Assembly (NCBI GenBank): GCA_030549335.1
Contig: CM060194.1
Coordinates: forward strand, 20,772,171-20,836,170
Source of the DNA: Pontederia crassipes
Taxonomy: Eukaryota > Streptophyta > Magnoliopsida > Commelinales > Pontederiaceae
Direction of reading: 5' to 3'
Length of the DNA: 64,000 bases
A program made the translations under genes and the position numbers. The notes below the pieces were generated by a model. That model did no database searches and had not been told where the DNA came from. It was given only the letters and a program-made list of their open reading frames with translations. Positions 36,101 to 46,860 of this stretch are shown here, in pieces; position 1 is the stretch's first letter; every line of letters starts with the position of its first letter.

Positions 36101-36931
36101 GCCTTCCGTGGGACGGCGCCCATCAATCTCACCGATAGGCTGCACCAAGTCCTCCGTTGGGCCACTGGTTCGGTCGAGATCTTCTTCTCCCAGAACAATG
36201 CGCTCTTCGCAACGAGGAGGATGAAGTTTCTGCAGCGTGTGGCCTACTTCAACGTGGGCATGTATCCGTTCACGTCCATCTTCCTCTTGGTCTACTGCGT
36301 ACTGCCGGCCATGTCCCTCTTCACGGGCCAGTTCATAGTCCAGTCCCTCAACATAACCTTCCTCATATTTCTTCTCGCCATCACCATCACGCTCTGCTTG
36401 TTGGCGCTGCTGGAGATAAGGTGGTCGGGGATCACTCTGCACGAGTGGTGGAGGAACGAGCAGTTCTGGCTGATCGGAGGGACCAGCGCGCACCCGGCAG
36501 CCGTGCTTCAGGGCTTGCTCAAGGTCGTCGCCGGCGTCGACATCTCCTTCACCCTAACATCCAAATCAGCGTCCGACGACAACGACGACGCCTTTGCGGA
36601 GCTTTATGTTGTGAGATGGAGCTTCCTGATGGTGCCGCCAATCACGATCATGACGATCAATATGGTGGCCATTGCAGTGGGGCTGGCGAGGACCATGTAC
36701 AGCGAGGTGCCGCAGTGGAGCAAGCTCCTGGGAGGGGTCTTCTTCAGCTTCTGGGTGCTGTGTCATCTCTACCCCTTCGCGAAAGGATTGATGGGGAGGA
36801 GGGGGAAGGTGCCCACAATTGTGTTCGTCTGGTCGGGCTTGCTGTCCATTGTTATATCTCTGCTTTGGGTCTACATCAGTCCACCGGCGGGCGCAAGAAC
36901 AGACTATATGGCCGGCTTCCAGTTTCCTTAA
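33142..36931 (+). CDS. CSLD: Cellulose synthase-like protein D
   Basis: Three exons: 33142-34136, 34262-35066 and 35147-36931 (1194 aa), GT-AG introns of 125 and 80 bp. CSLD enzymes are Golgi/cell-plate/plasma-membrane beta-glucan synthases of family GT2, used in tip growth and cytokinesis. The N-terminus has [12 protein letters not shown] and a RING-like zinc finger (C-K-M-K-G-C-D-G...C-P-G-C-K-E-P-Y). Two membrane helices come at the start of exon 2. Catalytic residues are in place: D-D-G (456-458), D-x-D in L-D-C-D-H-Y (674-676), T-E-D (D at 896) and Q-V-L-R-W (934-938). Six C-terminal helices follow. The open frame reaches upstream to 33067 but has no ATG there; the ATG at 33142 gives the family's M-S-R-R start. 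The overall sequence reads most like rice OsCSLD4 (ND1), so cytokinesis is the likely role. Exons are GC-rich, unlike the surroundings. Confidence 0.96.
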
Positions 36932-37480
36932 ATTCACTTCCATAGTTATATGTGTGGCGAAACCCGCTGCTGCAGCAAGATCAAGGAATTTGTTGTTGTA
37001 TTTACTACAATTACATGCATGAAGGTGCCCGGTTCATGGCTATGTCTGTTCATTTGTTATGAATATTTAGAATGTAGCTGTGTTCGTTTTCAGTAGTTTT
37101 ACTTCGAAACAGTAATTTTGATGTTTTCAGCTTCAAACCGGAGCTATTTGTTCTTGTTTGTTACAATGAACAGTTGTTGTTGGAATCATCTCAGCTTTTG
37201 TACAGCAATTTTACTGTTTCTTGCTACAGTTTTTTCTGATGATATTGGTTTATTCTTTTATGCCCAACTTGAGCCAAAGTTATCCCAAAATTTTCAACCA
37301 AACACTAACCCCTTAAATACGGAACTTTGAACCAAATACTGGCAGTACAGAGAAGTTTCAATCTTTGAAACAAGGAATACGTAGCCCATGTCAACTCATA
37401 ATTCTGATTATGTCACTTCGTGTATACTCATATTCGTTATTTCTTAGTCGTTATTTCTTAGATGTTTATTACTTGTTGCA
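36932..37480 (+). other. CSLD 3' region
   Basis: No gene. TTTGTTATGAATATTTAGAATG (37052-37073) is a T/A-rich stretch that could hold the polyadenylation signal, but no AATAAA is seen. An open frame at 37118-37330 has no recognised content. Confidence 0.4.
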
Positions 37481-37481
37481 G

Positions 37482-37562
37482 ACATATTTTGGCATCTGCA
37501 CAGCAAAAGGTTGATAAAGAAGATTTGTATTATAGACCGTCTGCCAGAACATTTCAGATGAG
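37482..37562 (+). pseudogene. Orphan exon-like stretch (81 nt)
   Basis: A T-rich acceptor TTATTACTTGTTGCAG precedes it and GTAGGTC follows it. In the phase with one leading base it encodes 26 open residues (H-I-L-A-S-A-Q-Q-K-V-D-K-E-D-L-Y-Y-R-P-S...). No partner exon was found nearby on + up to 40 kb. It could be a captured or relic exon, or chance. Confidence 0.3.
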
Positions 37563-37769
37563 GTAGGTCTTTTGATGTTGACAAAAGCTTATTTTTCTTC
37601 ATAGTTGCTGATTATGCATTCCATTTAATGAAAATGCTTTGCAAAGGCTTCTAATGGAGATATTAGGGAGGAAAGTGCAGTGGCATCCTTATAATTTTCA
37701 CAATTTTTTTTTAATTTTCCACGGTAGCTTGTCAGCATTTTCATTACCTAAATGGAGAATCATCCCTGT

Positions 37770-40190
37770 GCATACGTTTTCACAAGTATAATGCGAGAGA
37801 TGGTAGGATGGTCCTCCTACTCAGCAGAATGGAGCGCGATGGATGAAGGCGCAATTCGTGGCGCACTAGTTCCAAGGATGACGGTCGGTTCATGACAAAG
37901 CAACCCTAGCTAGAGTGGGGGACGCTTACGGGTCGGCAGTGCAAGGGCATACATGGCGGTCGACATGTTGGTTCCCGACGGAGGGTGCATCATCGGGGCA
38001 TGCAAAGTGCTAAAGGGAGGAGAGTTGCAACAGACGGAAGAGTAAATTACACGGATCATCCATCAATTTTGATTCAATATCTCAATGGTCCCAACTTCAA
38101 TTTGTAACTGAAATGTCCACCAACTTCAATTTTCATGCACACTTCGTCCACTTGACCATTGATAATAGATTTTTCGATTTCCTCGCTTACTTGACCATCA
38201 CATACATCATTTCTCTTTCGTCCATGTCACTTAAGAAAGTAATAAAATAGTATAAATATACAATAAAATAATATTGAAAATAAAAAGCGCTCATGGCTGC
38301 CGCCGCTCGCCGAAGGCAGCAAGCTCGAACATAGGGGGGCCATCACCCCCTCTCTCTCACGTGCACCCATCGGCGCCGGCGCACACGAGAGAGTTGGCAA
38401 GGGGGGGATGCGCCCTCTCTCTCCCGTGCGCGCTCCCGATGAGCGGCGGCAACTACGAGCTTTTTATTTTTCATATTATTTTATTATATCTTTATATTAT
38501 TTAATTACTTTTTTAAATGATATGGATGAAAGAGAAATGGTGCATGTGGCGGCCAAGTAAGCGAGAAAATAAGAAAATCCAATAGCCAATGGTCAAGTGA
38601 CTAAGCGTGCAAAAAATTGAAGTTGGGGATATTTCAATTACAAATTGAAGTTGAGGGACTATTGAGATATTGAGTCAAAGTTGGAGGATGATTCATGTTG
38701 CCCATGATGAGTGGGCGCGACTCCAAGCGCCTCTGGTATCAGCAATGGATGGGATCAGAGGGGAGGTCCAATCGTGAGGTTCAACTGCACCACAGTGGGA
38801 AGGACAAAGTGGTGGCACATCTTCGTTGTGTCACCCCCTTCCATAGCGACATGCCCCGACACGGCGTGGCTGTCCCATGTGCCTGCATGAGCAGGTGGGC
38901 GGCAAAGACACAATCCAACTTCAACTCGGATTGGACAGGGGATGGGCGTGTAGCTGTGGACCGGCGTGCAGACAGATCTACAAGGAGGAGGACCAGGCAC
39001 TTCGACCATGAGGAGGAAGAGCCTAGGGCATACACAGGTGCAAGGGTTTGCAAGCTGTCCTAGTTCAAGTAGGGATATGGCCGGAGGTCTTCCTAGGTTG
39101 TCGAACATTTGGTGCAATTTCAAGGTGGCCGTATCAACTTCCCAAATCAAGGAGCACAAGGAGAAGACAACCTTGATCGAGAGGAAGACTTGGAGACATC
39201 TGGACGTGTGGGGGCGGTTAGGCTCAGTAACACTCAGACGGGCGTGGCGTGGGCGCATGGCAGACACGGCCAACTCCTAGGGCGATTAGGAGTGGAGTCG
39301 GGCCGGATCTCCTGGAGTCTTCAAGGATCAAATTCTTCTCAAGTTGGCAGAGTTTTTTTCCGAGTAGGGTTAGGAGACCTAGTTAGAAGATGTGTTCGTT
39401 GTTGCACTTTAGGGAGTGTCCGGCAAGTGGCCAAGGTGCGTCCAGGAGGGTTGATCAGCGTCCGAGCAGGGTCGGCTAAACTGCATGCTTAGGGTTTCAG
39501 GTTCAAGAGCTTTAGGGAGTGACAGCCGGGACAATGGGGACAACAAGAGGACGGACATGGCAATGACAATGCTAGAAGGGGCGATGCTGGTGTATGACGT
39601 GCTCAACAGCAAGTGGGGACACTTGGGTTCCGAAGGACAAGCCAAAGAGATGAACCCAGCCACCTTCGCGCCACGCAACACGGCCCCGACGAAGCCCATG
39701 CTGGTCACGGCACAGATGTTAGCGATCTTGGCATCCCACACACGTATGAATCTTCCAGTCAGAAGTGGAAGGAGAGTACCCATGGCGAAAGCAAAGGCCG
39801 AAGCCGCGATGACGCACGACGGGCTCGCTCTTCTCCTCCTCGCTCACGCCGCCTTCTTCTCCATCCTTGTCTCCCTTTGTCTGGTCTTTGTTTTTTCTCT
39901 CTTCACGAACTCGCCAATGGTCATGCCGCATGTGCTGGTCACAAGGTCCAAACCTCTCCGTCGCTGCCCAAATCGCTCACGATTGCATGTGGTGACCCGT
40001 GCCGCGAACCACAATTTGCTCCAGCGAACCGGCACCGTGAATCAACATTTCTTCCATCGGCATCGATCCTCCATTGGACGGAAGAGATTCCTGGGAGGAA
40101 CATCTTACCCATCTCAAAGTGGGAGCACGTGTGTTATACCCTTTACTAGATCCAGTATTATAATATGCCACCTCCTAGGATAGAACCACG
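37770..40190. other. GC-rich block without recognised gene
   Basis: Much richer in G and C than its neighbours and full of open frames on both strands (for example + 39485-40183, - 38755-39273, - 39409-39783). None shows a family I recognise, and no two can be joined into a convincing model. The foldback element 38043-38703 lies inside. It may be a duplicated or captured gene fragment. Confidence 0.4.
38043..38703. mobile_element. Long foldback MITE with GC-rich centre
   Basis: The left arm (38043-38288) starts with a TAAATTACACGGATCATCC-type end, and the right arm (about 38457-38700) is its inverted copy, sharing for example TTCAATATCTCAAT, CCCAACTTCAATTTGTAA and ACTTGACCATT. Each arm is about 245 bp. 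The GC-rich centre (38288-38460) is itself a partial palindrome (GCTGCCGCCGCTC against GTTGCCGCCGCTC). Long arms suggest a Mutator-like foldback element. No clear 9-bp duplication was found. Confidence 0.8.
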
Positions 40191-40570
40191 TTCCACAAAT
40201 TTCACTTTTCAGGTCCTTGCAAAGACAAGGTAAAGTGACTTCATTGGCTCAACAAATTAAAGTAAATCAAGTCAAGCTGAACGGACCTAACATTTTGGTT
40301 ATAATCTAAATGACAACTTCATTTCATGATAGTTTACTAGGCCAAAGTGAATACCCCTTTATTTGAAGTGGTCGATATAATTTCTTATTCTATGCTAAAG
40401 TGGAGCTTCTTGACGTCATCCCTGACCAGATCATGATCGACAAGAAATCAGAATCATCTAAGTTTTGTGTTCTTGACAGAGTGGATTGACTTATGGTTTG
40501 CTCCATGAGATGGAGTTCCAAGTCAGCAATGCCCGTGCCATGCCGTTTGACCTAGTAGTATTACTATATA

Positions 40571-40990
40571 AGGTTATTTCTTTTAACCTTCTTTCAATTA
40601 TCACGATTTTTCGCATCTAAATTCAAAATACGAACTTACCTTACGACGTCCTTAAACTTTATGACATTTTTTACTTTAGTTCTTCCATCAGATTCTGTTA
40701 ATTTTTTCATTATTTTGTGTTTTCTCATTTATGAAAAGATTAAAATGTCCTTCCACAAAATATATGAATGCCCTCCATCCGATAAAAGTTTTTATATTCT
40801 TAGTTTTTTATATTATTTTTTAATATTAAAAGTGAGAAGATTTCAAAGGGTATTTTAGTTTTTTCATAAATAAAAAAATAGAAAATTTAACGAAATCAGA
40901 CAAAAGGACAAGCAAAAAATGCGATAAAGTTTAAAGAAATCGTAACGTAAATTCATATTTTGAAATTAAATACGAAAAATCGTAATAATC
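40571..40990. mobile_element. Foldback MITE with 9-bp direct repeats
   Basis: The left arm (40594-40760, ATTATCACGATTTTTCGCAT...) is repeated inverted at 40840-40990 (...GTAATAAT), arms about 150 bp. The 9-mer TACTATATA flanks it at 40562-40570 and 40991-40999, the duplication size of Mutator-like elements. About 24 bases on the left are not matched on the right. Confidence 0.7.
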
Positions 40991-40999
40991 TACTATATA

Positions 41000-41636
41000 T
41001 TAATACACAAGTTATACCCAAATCCCACAAAAATGATTGGCGCTTGTGATATAGTAATATTTAAATTTCGAGCCGGCAAATAATTATAGGTAATACGAAG
41101 CACCCTCGGAATTCACTACTCAGCATGCGTCCAGTAAGACATTTCAGAGATGCCATCTATTGTTATCATTATTTCTTTCTACCTCGATCAGTCAAGTCAC
41201 AAACATGCACAAGCAAAAAATTTTAATGTAACAACCTTATTGTACCGGAAGCAAAATATTTAACATAAAACAGAAGGATATCACGTTAAATTTCACTAGA
41301 TGAATTCCAATTTTATTATCTTTGTCAACTCTATTATTTAACTTTATTTTGTAACTACCTATTAATTTCTTTCATTAACTGCCTTTTAATTGGATATAAG
41401 CAATTTTTCAATCGATTAGCTTATGTGGCAAGCCATTTAAAAAAATAAATATTAAATATTAAAATTATAATTTAATATTTTTTGTTAGCATTCTTCCTCC
41501 CATCAGTGTTCAGGTGATGAGAGGGAGAGGGCCGAAGATTTAATTCGCCTCCAGAGCACCCTCCTGTTCTGTAAGGATGCTGAGTACATCTGGATCGTTG
41601 ATCCACTAATCAATGATTCATATGACAAATGATTAA
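41000..41636. other. AT-rich intergenic DNA, nothing recognised
   Basis: No open frame above 60 codons and no repeat structure that I could define. Confidence 0.4.
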
Positions 41637-42600
41637 ATTATTGGAACATAATTTCAACATTGGGTTTAATATGAACATAATTATATACTTTTAAAAATTT
41701 TTAAAATATATTAAGGCCCAATTAAAGTGATCAAAAGATTTATGGACATATTTATTAATATGGTATGATATGGAATAATATGTGTAGAGATCACAAGTTG
41801 TATATACCAAAAGGTTAAAGAATGTGTATATATGCCAAAATGTGTATAAGCTTTAAAGGGGTATATATATATATATACATCAAAAGATGTAAAAAGTATA
41901 AGAGTGTAATGTGTTCATATACTAAAAGGTGTATGATGATGAAATAATATATACATGATAATCAAAAAGTGTATTAATGCCAAAAGGCATATAGAGACAA
42001 AGGGTGCATTTGAACGCTTTATGATGGGTGAAACTTCAAACATTTTGTGTCTACTATAAATAGATGATCATGGTCCCCAAAATACATAACAACTTTGATG
42101 AAATATATTTGGTAAAAAGTTCTTCTTTTGTATTCCCCATTCATGTTAAGAAGAATAGATTTCTATGGTTTCATTTTGGAAGTTAATTCCAAATAAGTGT
42201 TTATTAACACAAGAAATTGATGGACAACTTGTTCGTGATTCAAATAAAGCGATGGATTCTAAGTTTGCGCATTAAGTTTATTAAGTTTCTACATCATGAT
42301 CTCATCTAGTTTTTGTTATTATAGTTCTTTCATAAATCTCATCATTTAAATGTGTTATTTATCTGAATAATTAAGGATGCTTTAAAGGTAAATTAAATCC
42401 ATTATTCATACATAAACTTTATGCTTCTTTTGGTATATATATCTCTTGATCTCTACACATATTGTTGCATATCATACCATACTAATAAATACACTAATAA
42501 ATACTTTGATCGTTCGTTTTGAAACTTAATTTATTTTGACAATCCTTAATTGTGTAATTATGTTCATATTAAACTCAATGTTGAATTTATTATCCAATAA
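41637..42600. mobile_element. LTR-like sequence with inverted partial copy
   Basis: Left part TTATTGGAACATAATTTCAAC... (41637-41830) returns inverted at 42395-42600 (...ATTGAATTTATTATCCAATAA). The middle has CTACTATAAATAGATGATC (about 42050-42068), a good TATA box. It may be a copia LTR read on + followed by a partial inverted LTR, or one long-arm foldback element. The edge TGTTATTGGATAA on the - strand looks like an LTR start. Confidence 0.55.
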
Positions 42601-43511
42601 CAAGTTCAAAAACTAAGAGTAGTTAAGAAGTATAACCTCACTATGATGGCCCAAAAGTAATGTGACATTGTGATGCCCTTTCGAGTAGCAAGAATAATAA
42701 CTTCATGTGCTCTGCAAGAAAGTTCATGTATAGATACTCATACAAAAACCATCTTTACCATCCGTAATCTCTCTTCCTTTCAACCACCCAAAAAGAAATT
42801 AGATAAGCATATTTCTACAATTGTAACAAACCCAAATGCCTTTTTGTGCCCGTCATATGCATCAATGTATTTACACATTTGGTGGTACAAGATCCTAGCA
42901 TTGAGGGTTTAATATAAAGAACATCAACATGAAAAAGGAACAATACTAATCAAGATAAACGCATAAATTCATAAAAGCCAACTACCGAAAAACGACATCC
43001 AAGTTTGTTATTCTTCTCACTATTAGGTTGGGCATCACTATACGATTTCAAAGGGGAAGTCAACATTTTTTTTCTAAGTTTTGATTTTTTTGTTGTTTTG
43101 TCATCAAGACTTCTATTTCCTATCTATTTCCAAATATTGTATCCCATTACCCAAAAGTAATTGCAAAGGAAGAGGGTTTAATCTTGTGTAATAAAAGTTT
43201 TGTTTTTTTTTTTGCACAATGTAGTACAGAAGCAGCTAAGAGTGTCTCTCCTAAAAAAGTAGAACAAAGATCATTGATATATTTCATTCGTAACTAACTA
43301 CTTAGTTTAGTAATTAGATACCATATTAAGCAAATAATTTATTGATGCATACAAAATACAACATATTTTAGCATAATATTTTACTTATTTTTTCTATAAT
43401 TTTGATTATGGCATGCATCACTTTTCTTTTGTTTAGTCATAATTTTGTATTTATTTAATTTTGATTTATGAATATTCAAATATTATAATAATTGGACGGG
43501 TTAACTTAAGT
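42601..43511. other. Intergenic, nothing recognised
   Basis: AT-rich. The 80-codon open frame at 42670-42912 has no known features. Confidence 0.4.
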
Positions 43512-43969
43512 TGTAACGATGTAAGGTCTAAGGACCAAGATGGTCTCATTGAATAGTCTCCCATGGGCTTATATATAGCTACCCCTTCACCTTTCAAGAC
43601 ACGTTTTAAATTCGTGCGGGCCAATGACCCAGAGTGAATAATATCTTGATTGAGCCCGAGGAGTGTTACAGAATGGTATCAGAGCCGATCTCACGTGCTC
43701 AATTGAGCCATGTGGGAAACATGGACCATAGGTCAACACAGACCCCGCTCAACGAGGATATTGAGCCATTTATGGGGGAAGATTGTAATGACCAGAGGCA
43801 TAAGGACCAAGATAAGATGGTCTCATTGAATGATCCCATATGGGTAAAACACGGAGGTGGTCATGGGCTTATATGTAGCTACCCCTTTCACCTTTCAAAA
43901 TACGTTTTAAATTCATGCGGACCAATGGACCAAAGCGAATAATATCTTGATTGGGTCGGGGGTGTTACA
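43512..43969 (+). mobile_element. TRIM/SMART-type mini-retrotransposon, 458 bp
   Basis: Two LTRs (43512-43670, 159 bp; 43784-43969, 186 bp) both start TGTAA and end GTGTTACA. The 113-bp inside opens with GAATGGTATCAGAGCC, the initiator-methionine tRNA primer site, and ends ATGGGGGAAGAT, a polypurine tract. The LTRs share TGGTCTCATTGAAT, CACCTTTCAA, ACGTTTTAAATTC and AATAATATCTTGATTG; the second has a 20-odd-base insertion. There is no coding capacity. No 5-bp duplication is seen. Confidence 0.85.
43674..43686 (+). other. Primer-binding site of the TRIM element
   Basis: TGGTATCAGAGCC, three bases after the LTR end; exact match to the initiator-methionine tRNA primer site. A weaker copy, AGGTATCATAGCC, follows the second LTR at 43972-43984. 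Confidence 0.9.
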
Positions 43970-44179
43970 GAAGGTATCATAGCCTAAGGAGAGGCACTTC
44001 TTAGCCGTCTCTAATAGATAGAATTGAGTTCATGTGCAACTGTCACAAGCAACAACTACAACCATCCATTAAGGTTTATTGTGATATCAATATTAAATAT
44101 TAATTTTTTCATTGCGATATCAATATTAAATTCTTACTTATTGAATTGTATCGTATTGTTTATTATTGAGTGCGTACAA

Positions 44180-45260
44180 ATGTCTCCCAAGTTGATGACC
44201 TCTCATCAATTTTATCATGGACCAAAAAGTAGATATCGACGATCAAATTCCCAAAATGCACAAGAGGATGGCCAAGCGGCCCAAGGCCCACGAGTAAATA
44301 GTGAATGGGTCAATGAAAATCAAAAGGAACGATCATGGCATGGATCATCACCGTATGAAACTCGTTCAACATATAGAGAATATAGCAATACTCAGAGTCA
44401 CGACGTTCCTCCTCACGATGATAAAAAAAGAGATTGTTAAGAGTTTTCTCATATTACAATCTCCCCAATTTGACGGGAAGGATGACTTTGAGAAAGTCTA
44501 TAGGTGGCTGAAAGAAATTGACCAGACTCTGGTGAAAATAGACTATGCTGAGAATTGCAAGACTATATGTGTTACGAGACATTTGACAGGTGACGCTAGG
44601 CATTGGTGGAAAGCAACAAAGGCTAGCACATTTTCCGGGAAGGACCTGATTATCTGGAGAAGGTTTAAAAAGATATTCAAAGATCGTTATTTACCTATTT
44701 CCCAAAGAGCGAGGAAATGGAAGGAGTACCGAGATCTACAACAGGGTACCATGATGGTCAAGGACTACATGAATGAGTTCTTAAAGCTGGAGAAGAATGG
44801 TATTCGATGACAATCAGAGAGAAATCACGATAAGCAATGGGTTGAAGGTCTCAAGCCAAGCCTCTGAGGAAGGGTAAAATGTTGACCATTCAGGTTGTAG
44901 AAGAGTTCGCTGTCATACTTGAAAATGACGATGCAACAAACACAACTCAACCGAATCAGCGCATATCGACTATGACCAAAATCGTATTTGGAGTAAAGAT
45001 AGAAAATAAGAAAGAAGATAGAAGCGTTGTCAAGACAACTACAAACGAGGAAGACCATATCAAGCACGAAATAAGCTTCCATCACATAGAAAATCATGCA
45101 ACCACTGCCACAAAATGCATCTCGGTGAATGCTATTGGGAGACGGGAGCATGCCTAAATTGTGGCAAGATGGATCACTTCGCAAGAGATTGTGATGAACC
45201 AAGGCGGGTCGAATCTCTACAACAACAGAATAATAGGCCTTCAAGAATGGTGCAGAAATC
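44180..45260 (+). pseudogene. gypsy gag with intact CCHC knuckle
   Basis: Open 44301-44810 with the retrotransposon gag domain: F-D-G-K-D-D...W-L-K-E-I-D...L-T-G-D-A-R-H-W-W-K...W-R-R-F-K-K-I-F-K-D-R-Y-L-P. A stop at 44808-44810 and a frame change break it. The knuckle at 45151-45192 is intact: C-L-N-C-G-K-M-D-H-F-A-R-D-C. Confidence 0.88.
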
Positions 45261-45639
45261 GTCCAAATAAATTGATATATTAGGACACATTACTTGAATC
45301 TTAATCACGTATAAATTGTAATCTTCACTTCAATTAGACTTTAGATATGTTATAGTATCCAAATAACATGTGTTATACGGAATGCATATAATTCATAGTT
45401 TTTTTCACAAAAATGAAAGATCGACCGTTGAAAAGTAGAGTGTTTAATGGAAGAACTCATATGACAATATTTCTAAGGAGGTTATCGATTAGCTGGTGCT
45501 CATAATTTGTCGCAAAAAGTTGAGCACCCGAACTCAATAGCAAAAGTGATGATGCACACACATAATGGTATGGAGGATGGACAACATCTAAGTATGTTGA
45601 AAAATTATAGTATAGTTGTTACTACATTGGTTAACCCAA

Positions 45640-46850
45640 GATCGTTGACACTCTAATATATTCGTCGAGCCTAGAGGAACATGCGGAACATTTGCATATC
45701 GCACTGCAAATAGTAAGAGAAATAAGTGTGCGCCAAAGTCTCGAAGTATAAATTTTGGTAGAATGAGATAATGTTCCTCAGAAATATTATTGGCATAGAT
45801 GGAATATCAAAAGATTGATGCTATAAACAAATGCGTTCAACCAAATAATGTGTTAAAGATAAAAAAAGCTTCCTTAGACTTGCAGGATATTATCAGATAG
45901 TCGATTGCCACATGATAGTGTCACCATGGACGAACCTCACTAACAAGGACATCAAAAAATTGAATGTCACAAGAAAGGCTAAAATAGGTTTTAAAATTTA
46001 GAGGAGAGATTACAATGATGTCTTTTCTAAAAACCTTTAAGCCAAGGAGATTGTGTCACCCACAATGATACATACGACACTCACATAGTGTGTGTCTTGA
46101 TGCTACATAGGAAGATAATTGTTGATGCATCAAGACAATTAAAGAAGCACGAGAAGAATTACCCAAAACTCGATCTCGAATTAGCAACTGTGGTCTTCAC
46201 CCCCAAGAGTTGGTGACACAATGTGTAGGGTGAAGACCTTGAATTCTCCACATACCACCAAAGTTGAGGTACACTTTCTCGCAACAAGGTCTAAACATGT
46301 GTCGAGAAAAAAAGATGGATCAAATTACTGAAAGATATGCGTAGAAGATATGATCCGGACTTGTGCATGGGATTGGAGTGATTGTTGAAACAATCAGCTC
46401 TCACCGGCGGAGTTAGTATGTGGCAATAGTCACTACTCCGGCATTAGGTGTGACACCTTATGGTAGATTATGTCTCTCACCTATCGATTGAAGAGAAGTT
46501 GATGCATAGCAGTTCTTATCATAAAAATAAATAAATGAAGGAATATTGATAAAATTTGCCTCATCGGGAAATGTTAAAGGCAGTCTACATGAGACAAAAA
46601 TGGTAGGCTAATGTTGGGAGAATCAAATCAGAATGAGGACCTGACATGCAAAACCACCAATTGAGATTCAGAATACCATACAAAACAATGGATGCACAAG
46701 ATATTACCAATGGTGAAGGTGGCTTGGATACATTATAGGATAAAGATGCCACCTGAGAATTAGAAGAAGAGATGAGAAATAATTCTCTAGAATTGTTTAA
46801 ATAAATATCATATTTCTCTTTTAAGCAAATTCGAGGACGAATTTAGTTTT
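45640..46850 (+). pseudogene. gypsy reverse transcriptase to chromodomain relic
   Basis: After a large deletion, a Y-S-S-S-L-E-E-H-A-E-H-L-H stretch (about 45655) marks the end of the reverse transcriptase. An RNase H trace follows (about 46080-46210: [16 protein letters not shown]). Most of integrase is missing. The chromodomain-like tail (E-E-E-M-R-N) lies near 46750-46800. Many stops. Confidence 0.7.
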
Positions 46851-46860
46851 AAGGAGGTTA

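Noticed and set aside
35672..36493. 273-codon open frame on the - strand
   Set aside because: It lies opposite the conserved CSLD catalytic exon and reflects GC-rich codon use, with no domain of its own.
39485..40183. 232-codon open frame in the GC-rich block
   Set aside because: No recognised family and competing frames on both strands; composition alone explains it.
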